Source: Isoetes taiwanensis
Taxonomy: Eukaryota > Streptophyta > Lycopodiopsida > Isoetales > Isoetaceae
NCBI GenBank assembly: GCA_021234155.1
Contig: JAJEKV010000020.1
Location: 16,855,018-16,919,017 of the forward strand
Reading direction: 5' to 3'
Length of the DNA stretch: 64,000 nucleotides
In this document: one piece after another, positions 23,101 through 33,190 of the stretch
How positions within the stretch are numbered: the first letter of the stretch is position 1
Layout of the letters: every line of letters starts with the position of its first letter
Position numbers and translations under genes: made by a program
The notes under the pieces: generated by a model
Seen by the model: the letters and a program-made list of their open reading frames with translations, nothing else
What the model was told of the DNA's origin: nothing
The model's database searches: none

Positions 23101-23476
23101 AGTCAACAACTTATGGGCACAAGAATTAGGCTAAAACTTGTAATAGTAAGAGAGAAATAATTCATACCCTCAAACAATGCTTTTAAGCAAAATTGGGTAT
23201 GGCGACTTCATCTAATGTCATATAATAGTGAAAAAACTTAGGAACATGCAAATTAATATGTATTATCATAAAAAATTATTTGCTTTTGATTTTGGCAAGG
23301 TTTGGACCCCTTTGTGCTAGAAAACACGAAGAATGCAGTTCTAGACTAGAATGCAGGTCATGAAATTCTTGTAGATCATAAAGAATCAAGTGAAGATTCA
23401 TAAAGTGGTGGTAGATTGCAAAATGGAGAAGTTTATCTCTAGATATATGGGTTTAAGTGGCAGAGGTACGATGGAG
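23101..23476. other. AT-rich spacer
   Basis: No gene is visible. The homology to the retroelement to the right begins abruptly at GCAACTACAGTAGG (23477). Confidence 0.5.
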
Positions 23477-23714
23477 CAACTACAGTAGGAGAATCAGGTG
23501 GTGGTGGAGTTACTGGTGGCGTGTTTGCAGGCAAAGGAGGCTGTTGGAATATGTCTGGCAAGTGCCCATACAGAATTGCTACATATTCAAGTTTCCTCTG
23601 GTTCTCCTCAAAACTAGCAGATGTAGGCATGCCAATCTGTGCTGCAATCTGCGCAGCAGCATTCATAGCCTGATTATACTGGTCTACGGGAAGATTAAAT
23701 TTGTTCTGGGCCAT
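23477..23714 (-). pseudogene. Truncated gag N-terminus (second copy)
   Basis: The frame starts MAQNKFNLPVDQYNQAMNAA and stays open to a Pro-rich segment (PPVTPPPPDSPT) before homology ends at 23477. It matches the start of the gag at 25650-25905 but retains 15 bp that the other copy has lost. The ATG lies 25 bp inside the primer-binding site on the minus strand. Confidence 0.75.
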
Positions 23715-23738
23715 TTCACAGGATATTAGGATGCAACA

Positions 23739-23750
23739 GCTCTGATACCA
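23739..23750 (-). other. Primer-binding site, left copy
   Basis: On the minus strand TGGTATCAGAGC follows two bases after the LTR end GTATCA, a standard initiator-tRNA-Met site. Confidence 0.8.
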
Positions 23751-23752
23751 CT

Positions 23753-24385
23753 TGATACAACGGGCTTCCCTGTCTGCAAAAGCTCAAATTCCTCCCAATT
23801 CTGAGAGTCTGCTAACCAGCTGGATAGCCTCTCTGGGATTCTCTGGAATTCTCTAGAGCTAAGGAAAACACTTAAATTCAACCACAATTTACCAAGAGAT
23901 CTACTGTAGACAGGATTCTATATCATACTAGGCTCTTACGGCTGCTACAATTCTGCAGATCAATTCTTTCTTATACTATCTTAAAAGGTGTCGTGCAACT
24001 AAATTTAATTTCCTTTTACCTTTTGCTAAAATCGGCAGACAGAACCTTTTACTGCTATTCTTGGCAGTCCGGAAGCCCTTTTCCGGCAAACCGACCAGGT
24101 CCGCTGACCCAGGAACTGTTTCTATTCAGTTCGCCTTTTTCCGACAACAAAGGCTCGGTTTTCGATTTTGTCTGTTTTACATGCTTCGTTTGTTTTTTAA
24201 TCTTAACAGTTAAATCGATTCCAATAGTTCCTTTTAGTTAACACGTTTAACTTTTTTAATGGTTCCCTTATTGAAAGTGCAATTTAAAAACGCCTAAGGC
24301 TCAACATGCAATCAAAAGAACCCTTGCCTCTGTGTTTTCTGCAAATCCTTTCTCTGAGCCACGCCCCCAAGCTAGTGCCGTATCA
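23753..24385 (-). repeat. LTR, left copy (633 bp)
   Basis: Bounded by TGATACAACGGGC and TAGTGCCGTATCA on the plus strand. It is homologous throughout to 25941-26679 but lacks about 106 bp near its left end. I count about four to five substitutions in the remaining part. Confidence 0.9.
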
Positions 24386-24400
24386 ATTCCCTCCCTTTCC
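24386..24400 (-). other. Polypurine tract
   Basis: The minus strand reads GGAAAGGGAGGGAAT immediately before the LTR start TGATACGGC, the expected place for a plus-strand primer. Confidence 0.8.
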
Positions 24401-24444
24401 AAGGCTGATCGTCCTCAATCATCTGCCTTTAGGGAGTAACAATC

Positions 24445-24620
24445 TTTCCCAAAGCTAGTCAACTGACTATCTGCTTTGTCTGGAATTTTTCCCAAAGCTA
24501 GTCAACTGACTATCTGCTTTGTCTGGAATAACCACCTTTCTTTCTAAGCTAGTCACCTGACTATCTGCTTTGAAAGGATTTCTTCTAGGCTGGTAAACTT
24601 ACCATCTGCCTTACAATTTT
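24445..24620 (-). repeat. ~42-bp tandem repeats between gag and polypurine tract
   Basis: Two nearly identical units carry AAAGCTAGTCAACTGACTAT and CTGCTTTGTCTGGAAT (24451-24486 and 24493-24528). Two diverged units follow (from 24547 and 24588). Each unit contains the inverted pair TAGTC...GACTA. Confidence 0.85.
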
Positions 24621-24701
24621 TAAGGGTCTGGCTTTTTGTGCTGCAGTCACAATTGCCCCCTCAACACACACACACACACATGTCTACACAGACATTTTAC
24701 T

Positions 24702-25905
24702 CTACTTGTTTTTACCCACGTAGCCAATTTGAAGCCGACTTCTTTCATAGTCTTCGTACTTTTCTTTGTCAAACTTAGCGTGGGAACTTTCAGGAACCTT
24801 TTCAGGAACTTCTTCTGCAACACGAACATGGGCAATCTGCGCAGATGTTCGGGCTTTTGCTCGAGTATCCTCCTTTGGTTGCTCAGGATCTCCTTTGGAT
24901 ACAACTTTTGGACATTGATTCTTATAATGTGGACCTCCACATATAAAACATCCTCCTGGGTGTGCATTTGTCTGTGTTTTGGCCATCCCGCGTTCTCCAT
25001 TGCTTTTCTTCGTATGGATTTCATCATTACTTACTCTGCTCCTCTTATTCTCTCTTTCAGATCCCTTGCCATTGTCTGGCTTAGAATTCTTCTCTTGAGG
25101 GTACCCCTCCCAGATATCATACCGTACTGCACTAGGATTGAGTTTCATCTCTGCTGACTTGACCTTTTCGCCTTTGCTTCATCAATAGTTTGGTTACGCA
25201 AAAGCATAGCTCTGCGTATAATGGATCTCGTAATCCAGCTACAAATTTTCGCATCACTTCACTTTCAGATAGTCCTCCTGGCTGTAATTCTCCCATCTGT
25301 ACCGCTAAGTAGGCGAACTTGGAATAAAAATGATGTACCGATTCATGTTCCCCTTGCTTAAAAAGATCCCACTGTCTTTTAAGATCTGGGTAATAATTTG
25401 CATGCAAGTTGTGCGACTCAAATGCTTTTCTAAAAGCTGCCCAGGTTTTTATCGGAGGTAACAATTTCTTACGACCTTGCCACCATATTCTGGCTACGTC
25501 AGTCAAATATTTGTCCAAGGCCTGCAGTTTCTGCTCCTCTGTGGCTTTTACTCTTTCAAAGAAACTTTCCCAACTGGCCAGAAATCCCAGAACTGCTGGT
25601 GGACTCCGCTTATCTCCGGCATATGACGGCATTCCTTCTACCTTCTCCAACTATTTAATTCGACCTGTTTTGGCATTGGCAACTACAGTAGGAGAATCAG
25701 GTGGTGGTGGAGTTACTGGTGGCATGTTTGCAGGCAAAGGAGGCTGTTGGAATATGTCTGGCAAGTGCCCATACAGAATTGCTACATATTCAAGTTTCCT
25801 CTGGTTCTATGTAGGCATGCCAATCTGTGCTGCAATCTGCGTAGCAGCATTCATAGCCTGATTATACTGGTCTACGGGAAGATTAAATTTGTTCTGGGTC
25901 ATTTC
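24702..25905 (-). pseudogene. Gag with retrotransposon gag domain and zinc knuckle
   Basis: The N-terminus starts near 25905 (MTQNKFNLPVDQ). The gag domain spans 25650-25132, with VLGFLASWESFF, ARIWWQGRKK, WAAFRKAFESH and a KFVAGLRDPLY end. A zinc knuckle CFICGGPHYKNQC (CX2CX3HX4C, one residue shorter than the usual CX2CX4HX4C) lies near 24950. A 15-bp deletion with an in-frame TAG near 25809, a TAG near 25652 and frame changes near 25195 and 25150 disable it. There is no pol downstream. The domain would have formed the retroelement particle. Confidence 0.8.
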
Positions 25906-25927
25906 ACAGGATATTAGGATGCAACAA

Positions 25928-25938
25928 CTCTGATACCA
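25928..25938 (-). other. Primer-binding site, right copy
   Basis: TGGTATCAGAG on the minus strand, two bases after the end of the 5' LTR. Confidence 0.8.
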
Positions 25939-25940
25939 CT

Positions 25941-26679
25941 TGATACAACGGGCTTCCCTGTCTGCAAAACTATCAAACACGGTTAGTCCAAACAGCCTGG
26001 AATCTCCAGATCAAAGTCTCTCGGCACAACTTATCCATCCAACCGGGCTCTGATTTGCAAACACGGCAAGTCTAAGCTCAAATTCCTCCCAATTCTGAGA
26101 GTCTGCTAACCAGCTGGATAGCCTCTCTGGGATTCTCTGGAATTCTCTAGAGCTAAGGAAAACACTTAAATTCAACCACAATTTACCAAGAGATCTACTG
26201 TAGACAGGATTCTATATCATACTAGGCTCTTACGGCTGCTACAATTCTGCAGATCAATTCTTTCTTATACTATCTTAAAAGGTGTCGTGCAACTAAATTT
26301 AATTTCCTTTTACCTTTTGCTAAAATCGGCAGACAGAACCTTTTACTGCTATTCTTGGCAGTCCGGAAGCCCTTTTCTGGCAAACCGACCAGGTCCGCTG
26401 ACCCAGGAACTGTTTCTATTCAGTTCGCCTTTTTCCGACAACAAAGGCTCGGTTTTCGATTTTGTCTGTTTTACATGCTTCGTTTGTTTTTTAATCTTAA
26501 CAGTTAAATCGATTCCAATAGTTTCTTTTAGTTAACATGTTTAACTTTTTTAATGGTTCCCTTATTGAAAGCGCAATTTAAAAACGCCTAAGGCTCAACA
26601 TGCAATCAAAAGAACCCTTGCCTCTGTGTTTTCTGCAAATCCTTTCTCTGAGCCACGCCCCCAAGCTAGTGCCGTATCA
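25941..26679 (-). repeat. LTR, right copy (739 bp, 5' LTR)
   Basis: Bounded by TGATACAACGGGC and TAGTGCCGTATCA. It is the longer LTR copy. The base after its outer end (26680) directly adjoins coding sequence of the thymidylate kinase remnant. Confidence 0.9.
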
Positions 26680-26680
26680 G

Positions 26681-27579
26681 TGTAGTGCTAATATGAGGGC
26701 TCTCTTATTGTCTGGAACTACACTTGTTGTGGATCGATATTCCTACTCAGGTGTTGCTTTTTCTGCTGCCAAGGGTTTGGATTTAGAATGGTGCAAGGTA
26801 ACGGGCCAAGTTATTAACCACGTCTTTATTTTTTTTCCAGCCTATTGTGCATTTGTTAAGTGAATGTATCATACGTTGCTACCCAATGTGGTTTATACCC
26901 TACAAACTATGTTACGGTGCATGCAGTCATCGAGTTTATAATCAAGACATATTCATCTATTAAAATCGATTTGGCCACTGACTGAATGTTGTCATTGATG
27001 GTAATGCTCCATAACATGCTTGAGATAATTCCTAGTTTGTTAGGATATTTCTTTGGAAGGAGGTAAGATGGTTTACAACTGCTAGGCACATGTGTAGTTG
27101 GTGAAATGCCATCTTATGTATTTTACCACAGTTATGGCAGGCACCTGAGGTTGGACTTCCAGAGCCAGACTTGATTTTTTATCTCAACATTCCACCAGAG
27201 GTAGTTTAAAAAAAATGGTGGTTTATGCTGCTTCATATCAGCCAAAGCAGATTACTTAATATTATGATCTTTCAGGCTGCAGCTAACAGAGGAGATTATG
27301 GAAATGAACGTTATGAACGATTGGAGTTTCAGAAGATGGTTGCGGATAAATATCAACAATTGCGTGGGCCAAAGTGGATGGTATGCTTCTTACTGCTTGT
27401 ATTGGAATAGCAAATCGTGTAAATTGCTTGTGTATCATAAACATGATATTGATGCCAGAGGGACTGCGGAAGATGTTCACAATGCCATGAAAGAGACGTC
27501 CTTGAAGGTTGTCAGCATGTGCCAAAATGGACTTCCACTATCAAGTTTGTGGGAGAATGCACGTTTTGCTTGTGTGTAA
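26681..27579 (+). pseudogene. Thymidylate kinase, 3' half only
   Basis: Thymidylate kinase phosphorylates dTMP to dTDP. Exon-like blocks match the family in order. Block one (26681-26797) contains [20 protein letters not shown] and ends WCK before GTAACG. Block two (27141-27200) reads APEVGLPEPDLIFYLNIPPE between AG and GT. Block three (27276-27380) holds the lid-type segment ANRGDYGNERYERLEFQK. The last block (about 27450-27579) starts near IDARGTAEDVH and ends in TAA. The P-loop exons are missing; the LTR at 26679 abuts block one. Block one also looks shortened before [10 protein letters not shown]. No in-phase acceptor was found for the last block. Confidence 0.82.
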
Positions 27580-29282
27580 TTGAAAGACCCTGCAATGTGT
27601 ATTCTGCTCTCTATAACGTTTAACAATGTGCACCCAGCTGGTAAACCTTTTCCCTGATATGCTGACTTATACAACTGTAAACAAAGAATGTGTTTGCATG
27701 GTTCTGTTTTGGGTTTGTCTTAGCTAAAATAGAACGATCTTTTATGGGGCACTCACTGTTTTTGGGTTTAGGCCAGAGGGACGTTATTAGGGCCAATGTT
27801 TTCACTTCATCTCTTGCTCTTTAATTATGTTGCGCCAACAGTTGTCTAAAAGGGCCTCCAAATCAACAAGCTAAAAACTAGACCTATATGGAATTGGTAG
27901 TAGCTTTTTTTTATGACTCTCCATTTGGAAAGGCGGCAACTTTACGGTGTATAACTATTTAGCCATTGGCTGTTTGAGATTTCTTTACTTTAACCCATCT
28001 ACATTAATTACCTAGATTGAGGAGCCTTGCATCGATTTTCCTGATTTTCCTAAAACTGTTTGTAGAACCAGCTCGAAAATTTGCGCTTGTTCAAAGTAGT
28101 TCAATTGGAGACTACTGACGGTATCATTACTTGTGGAAAATGTATAAGGTCTTATAATGCTGAGGCTAATAAAGTGCAAACTGCCTTATGCTTTGCAATA
28201 AAAAATCAATAACCTTTAGCTTTACATCAAGTTCGTTGTAGTTCGTTCGTTGTAGGTTCATTCTTGATCCATTTGAGCAAATATTTGAATAACATGTGTA
28301 CATAACATTCTATAACCTGGTGTGATGTGTAAAATAATGGTTGAATGTGTAGGGAATTTTCGAATTAATATCAAATGTTATCAAATTTGGCATTGTACAT
28401 ACAAAAAAAAATACATAAGGGGCCTACAACTCAGTAAGGCAATGACCTTGAAATGAGAAATTCGCGTGCCTATGTGTAATGCCTTTATGCATCATCACCA
28501 TGCAAAACATGCAATGATGACGCCTCTTGCTACAAGGTATGTAAAGCACGGGCAAAAGGAATAATAAACATCTCATGTCAGGGATCTCAAGTCATAAGCA
28601 CCATGCTAGAAATCGCCTTGATCCATGTACACTTTATAAACAAAAGAAAACAAAACAACACAAAGCAAAACCCCATGTTCAAACTATTAATAAGCCCCGA
28701 CACATCAAATGATCCAACAAGAACCATGAAAACGGAAGGACAACAAGAAACATGAAAACACACTCTCGGGCCACCGGAGGGCAACCCTCCGTGCGCAACA
28801 CCTTGTTCTTTACTTTGTGTAGTTTTGCTTTCTTTTGAAGACTTATAAAACATATAATTTCATTCAAATGAGTCGAGGTACAATAACAATTATATTCAAT
28901 AAAAAAGATATACCATGATTTGAAGGTATGAGGTGGCTCATGCACCTAAATACTTCCCAATATATATGTTCCTCTCAGTTCCAGCCTTTGGTGCGTCTAA
29001 TCTTAGAGTTTTAAGCATAAACACTCTAACATCCAATAGATCTTGGTTTGAAATATCCATAACCTGGAACCCCACTTTGGCAATAACAGAAATTGGCATG
29101 TCTGCTGAATTTGAGATAACTTAATATATTAGGGCAAGAATATGTTCACTCCTTTCAAATACCCCCTCACAAATTTCAGCACAATTTCATTAAATTTGGA
29201 CAATACCTGAATTCGTGGACTTTTTGTGAAAACCTTACTTCCATGACAGTTTTCTTAGACTAACATATATCCCCAGTGAGTG
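27580..29282. other. No gene recognised
   Basis: Mostly AT-rich, with an A-run near 28402-28412. Short open frames on both strands have no domain that I recognise. It may include the 3' untranslated region of the thymidylate kinase remnant. Confidence 0.55.
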
Positions 29283-30688
29283 CTACAATGCTTCGACAAC
29301 AAACACAGGAATCTTGACAGTGTTGGATAGCTTCTTCTTATTGGAAGGACTCCATGCATAATTAATAGTCTCTATCTCAATGCAGTCACGAGCAGTCGTC
29401 GGCCTCCATCTCCCTTCCAGCAATTGATGTAATTGGCTGGGAACACCTGGTTCCTCATGGGAATAGGCTCCCACCAAGTCACCTAGATAGTCTCGAAATT
29501 GTCTTTCTTATCATCCATTTGGTGGTCTTCGATAGCACACCCTAACCATATCAGACATATGACATCATCAGGGTGCGCCATTATAAACATGCCTTTCTTC
29601 AAATCCATGAATGGATTGAATTCTGGTATGGGTTTATCCTTCCAGGGACCAACATAAGTAGGAATGATGCTTGCAATTGGCTCCACCATTGCTACCACAA
29701 CAGGTATGGCGGCTCGTCCTTGCCTAGTGAGCAGCCAGAAGTCCTCATAAGCATCTTCAATACTGGTGATCTTATCTAGTTGCTGCAAGAGCCCCATCCA
29801 ATATCCAATTGTCGACGTAAATTATGCCAAATATTTGGCCGTCTTTGAAGCACCCTTCAAGCACGCAACCCAATGCAGGATATGCTTATGGATATTGTTT
29901 CAGAGCAGACTGAGGTCTTTCACCGAACTCTTGGGTGCTAATATATTTGGATTTTCAAATGGCATTAAGGGTCTACCATCCTCCCCTTCTTTCCACATTC
30001 TCATTCCTGGAGCAGGTAACCAATCCATGAAAGTAGGATGGGCCTTGTGGTACATGATAGGACATTCACCATTCATCGTGAACTTAAAAGTTAGATTGGT
30101 ATGACCAATCAATCTGTCTTCCCCGTCGGGGATGTACCCTTCTATGAAACCTTTCCAATTTGGAACATTGTCAACAAGATATTGCACAAGTGCATTGAGA
30201 TTACACGTGTTGAATTCATAAAGCAACTCAGGCATGGTTAGCACTTCTGCCTTCTTCAGGGTAGATGAAAGTTTTCCAAACAAAGCATCAATTTGGCTCC
30301 CCAAGTGCATGCCCGCTTTGAGCTCTAAAGCTAGCAAATTGGGCACCTCCCCAGTTTGCTCCCATTGTTGCATGCCCCCTGAGTGCATGTAAACTGTCTG
30401 CGTCGAAATCACCTGGGGTTGCTGGCCCCCCAAGTGCATGCTTGGCTTCATACCGAGCTCTCCAGAGGGAGCAAATTGGGCAGGCGCCCAATTTGGCTCC
30501 CCAAGTGCATGCCTAGCCTTTGTCTTGAGCTCTAAAGCTAGCAAATTGTGCAGGCATTCAATTTGCTCCCCTGGTGCATTCCCCCTGAGTGCCTCGACAT
30601 CATCTGCGGTAGCAAATTGGGCGTCTGCCCAATTTGGCCCCCCAAGTGCATGCTTGCCTTCATGCCTTGAGCTCTCCAGAGGGAGCAA
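29283..30688 (-). pseudogene. Unrecognised element-like protein with SH3/BAH-like C-terminus
   Basis: The minus-strand frame continues from about 30688, with the first plausible core Met at 30235 (MPELLYEFNTCN). It reads DWLPAPGMRMWKEGEDGRPL, then WLLTRQGRAAIPVVVAMVEP, then PDDVICLIWLGCAIED, VTWWEPIP, INCWKG. The pattern 'P..IWLG.AI..... V.WW.P' followed by a Trp resembles a small SH3- or BAH-type reader module. Stops at about 29900, 29822 and 29484 and a frame change near 29400 break it. The N-terminal part to 30245 consists of translated palindromic repeats (LGGPNWADAQF-like). It lies head-to-head with the H3-tail gene at 30811. I do not know the family, and the function is unknown. Confidence 0.5.
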
Positions 30689-30720
30689 ATTGGGCGGACA
30701 TTTAATTTGGCCCCTTTGGT
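30290..30720. repeat. Palindromic minisatellite, left block
   Basis: Five copies of an inverted motif of the form AAATTGGGC...GCCCAATTT lie at about 30335, 30474, 30537, 30612 and 30682. They are joined by CCCCAAGTGCATGC linkers. The perfect core is TTGGGCGGGCGCCCAA in the right block. The same motif recurs at 32490-33140, 33778 and 34722, so both divergent genes carry it. Confidence 0.85.
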
Positions 30721-30810
30721 GTATGCTTTACTTGCTTTTTATATGCTTAGACTTACTCAAGAGATTAGTACCCGCTGATGCGATATACTTCCTTTTGTTA
30801 TGCAGCACCC

Positions 30811-31706
30811 ATGGCAAGAACCAAACAAACTACCAGTGTAGCTGGAACTGGCCCTCGGATAGTGCAAATAGTTGCTGCTGCAAAGGACATAGAGCCGGGT
30901 ATGGTTTTTTGAAGGTATTGAAGTGGTATCAGACCAGATAACTTCTGTTGCTGATAAGTACACCTGGTGCATCAAGATTGACCCCGTACCCTGGATCTAG
31001 CACAAATCACCTCAAGATCTGTGCTTATACTTTGTTGTACCAGGAACTAGGAAGATAAGCAATGCCGGTATAGCAATTGATATGGTTGTTTGCACTGAGG
31101 TGGATGAGGAGATAAATGTTTATGTTGAAGACGTTTTGAACAAGTCCTTTCTTGGGCACATGCTTCTTTTTGCCACTTACGAACCTCAACTCATGACGAC
31201 AAGCATCACTGAAAATGTACAGCCGTGTCAAGCCAAGGGCTGGGCGTTAGCCTCTTATGAGAGACTGGAGAGATCTGGAATAAAAAAACGTGGAGATATA
31301 ATAGATGGTTTCAATATAGTTAGGCAGTGGATTCTTGATCACAAGCAAAATAGGTCTAAAGCCCTTTACACGGAATATCATGGCAAGAATCAACCAAAGG
31401 TGTACGACACACCATGGTTGAAGTCACGTTATGGAGTTCCTAAGAAGGGAGAGGCAGTGAAAAGTACAGAGAAGGTCAAGAGCGTGGCAGCAGAGAAAAT
31501 CGCCATTTTAAAGAAAAAAAGAATAGAGTCTGGCAGTAAACAAAGCATTGAAACACCAGAACTTATTCTCGGAGGTATGCAAAGAAGAGGTCCTAGCTTG
31601 GACTCCAGCCCTGGGTCAAAAAAGTTATCCGAGGAGTCTGTACAAGCTCGGGAGGTGAAGAAACGGAGTAGACACGAGGTAGTGGGGTCCTCCTCCAAGA
31701 GATGTT
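30811..31706 (+). pseudogene. Element-like protein with histone H3-tail N-terminus (N-terminal part)
   Basis: The frame starts MARTKQTTSVAGTGPR at 30811. The first seven residues equal the universally conserved start of histone H3, and the following spacing (a G..PR) recalls its continuation. A frame change near 30914 and a TAG near 31001 interrupt it. The frame is then open for more than 200 codons (31082-31706) with DVLNKSFLGHMLLFATYEP and SYERLERSGIKKRGDIIDGF. A basic stretch (KKKRIESGSK, KKRSRHE) could be a nuclear-localisation signal. It ends at TGA 31706, followed by the acidic run ESEGESEAETRSEE. I see no histone fold, so it is not a histone gene. Few lesions mean recent decay. Confidence 0.6.
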
Positions 31707-31915
31707 GACAAGCCACTCCACCCGAGACTTCATGTGAATCGGAAGGGGAGAGTGAGGCTGAGACTAGATCAGAGGAATGCAAATTGTGAAGTGCTCAACC
31801 TCTGATGGGGACTTCACTCAGGAGAGCAGACGTGGGTTATCTCAGGGCACGATGATAAACATAAAACATAGGGAAAGGATATATTCTCTTGGAGTCGGAG
31901 GTGGATATATTCAAA

Positions 31916-32391
31916 ATGCATGAAGCCCCTGCAAATATGACGTGTAGGGTTATCAGTGCAGAACATATTGACAAGCTTTATGATTCATTCATTAGTATGC
32001 AGATGCATCCACCTTGTGCAGACGTCGTTCCTTATGACCCGAAGACTGGGCATGCAATTAACTAGAAAAGGGCGAGTGATTTGGACAATGCAGACTTCTG
32101 GATTGTAAATGGGAATCACACTATTGATGTTGCCCAGATTCTTGTTAATCATGCTATGGAATGGCCCGCAGAGAGGGCACACTTGAAGGACCTTATATTC
32201 TTCTTCCATGCTAAAAGGAAATATCGGGTGCTTGCTGGAAATCTGACTCCAACGGAGTATGTTAAAGTGAGCCAGGAAAGCAATGACATTACAAAGAATA
32301 CCATTCATATGGATGTCTACTTTGAGCAAATTCAAAAGCTTCGTAATCAATGGGAGTTTTATGGCAAGCCGAAGAAAGGAAAACGTGGACT
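31916..32391 (+). pseudogene. ParB-like domain region of the H3-tail gene
   Basis: In one frame, with a single TAG at 32063, the residues run CRVISAEHIDKLYDSF, then HPPCADVVPYDP, then DFWIVNGNHTIDVAQILVNH, then FFFHAKRKYRV and VYFEQIQKLRNQW. The order 'isaeHi..L..Sf', 'vvP', '[DN]GNHt..A' is that of ParB/sulfiredoxin-like N-terminal domains, whose DGxHR motif would be NGNHT here. It probably belongs to the same gene as 30811-31706. The segment after 32391 leads into palindromic repeats, perhaps an intron. The role could be nucleotide hydrolysis or DNA binding; this is inference. Confidence 0.5.
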
Positions 32392-32472
32392 GTTCCAAGG
32401 AGGCGCATATTCATTAACTCTCATGAATTTTTGCATTCAAGGTGTTTGCTTTATACCCCCCATGCTTTTTTA

Positions 32473-33145
32473 ACATTCTCCCTCTGCGTCAAATTGGGTG
32501 GGTACCCAATTTGGGACCCTGTGTGCATGGGACATGCTAGCTTCACACCCCCTCATCGACTTTAGACATCTCTCTCAAAGTCCAAATTGGGCGGGCGCCC
32601 AATTTGGAGCTCCTGTGTGCAAGCAACATGCTTGTTTGACATTCCCCCTGTCCCTCAGATTGGGCGGGCGCCCAATTTGGGACCATGCGTGCATGGGATA
32701 TGCTAGCTTGACACCCCCCTTATTGACTCTAGACATCCAAATTGGGCGGGCGCCCAATTTAAAGCTTCTGTGTGAAAGCAACATGCTTGTTTGACATTCT
32801 CCCTGTCCCTCAAATTGGGTAGGCTCCCAATTTGGGATCCTGCGTGCATGGGACATGCTAGCTTGACACCCCCTTATCGACTCTAGACATCTCTCTCAAA
32901 GTCCAACAATTTGGAGCTCCTGTGTGCAAGCAAAATGCTTGTTTGAAATTCTCCCTATACCTCAAATTGGGCGTTGGGAACTTATGTGCATGGACATACT
33001 AGCTTAACACCCCTTATCCACTCTAGACATCTCTCTCAAGGTCCAAATTGGGTGGGCGCCCGATTTGGAGCCCTGTGTGCAAGCAATATGCTGCTTGATA
33101 TCCACATTGTGCATCAAATCGGGCAGGCGCCCGATTTGATCCCAA
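32473..33145. repeat. Palindromic minisatellite, right block (~155-165-bp unit)
   Basis: About four tandem units start at ATTCTCCCTCTG (32473), ATTCCCCCTGTCC (32640), ATTCTCCCTGTCC (32797) and ATTCTCCCTATACC (32947). Each unit normally holds two palindromes with core TTGGGCGGGCGCCCAA, separated by GTGCATGGGACATGCTAGC and CTCTAGACATCTCTCTC linkers. The block lies inside the decayed gene between the ParB-like part and the next coding block, as an intron expansion would. Confidence 0.88.
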
Positions 33146-33190
33146 CAATATTCCAATGTTCTAATGTTGCTAGATTGTGCAGGATTAGGT

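Larger units (their letters stand above)
23477..26679 (-). mobile_element. Gag-only LTR retrotransposon (TR-GAG-like), with partial tandem copy
   Basis: On the minus strand the order is 5' LTR (26679-25941), primer-binding site, gag with zinc knuckle, polypurine tract, LTR (24385-23753), and then again primer-binding site and gag start, cut off at 23477. Both LTRs have TGATAC...GTATCA ends. The internal region between LTRs is only 1555 bp and has no protease, reverse transcriptase or integrase, which fits the described TR-GAG class of plant elements. The LTRs differ by a ~106-bp deletion in the left copy and a handful of substitutions, so the insertion is fairly young. The LTR-gag-LTR-gag order points to a tandem copy made by unequal recombination. 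Confidence 0.85.

Noticed and set aside
24636-25157. 173-aa plus-strand open frame
   Set aside because: It is antisense to the gag domain and zinc knuckle of the minus-strand retroelement.
30811-30858. Histone H3 gene
   Set aside because: Only the first seven residues equal H3; the remaining sequence has no histone fold, so this is tail mimicry, not a histone gene.
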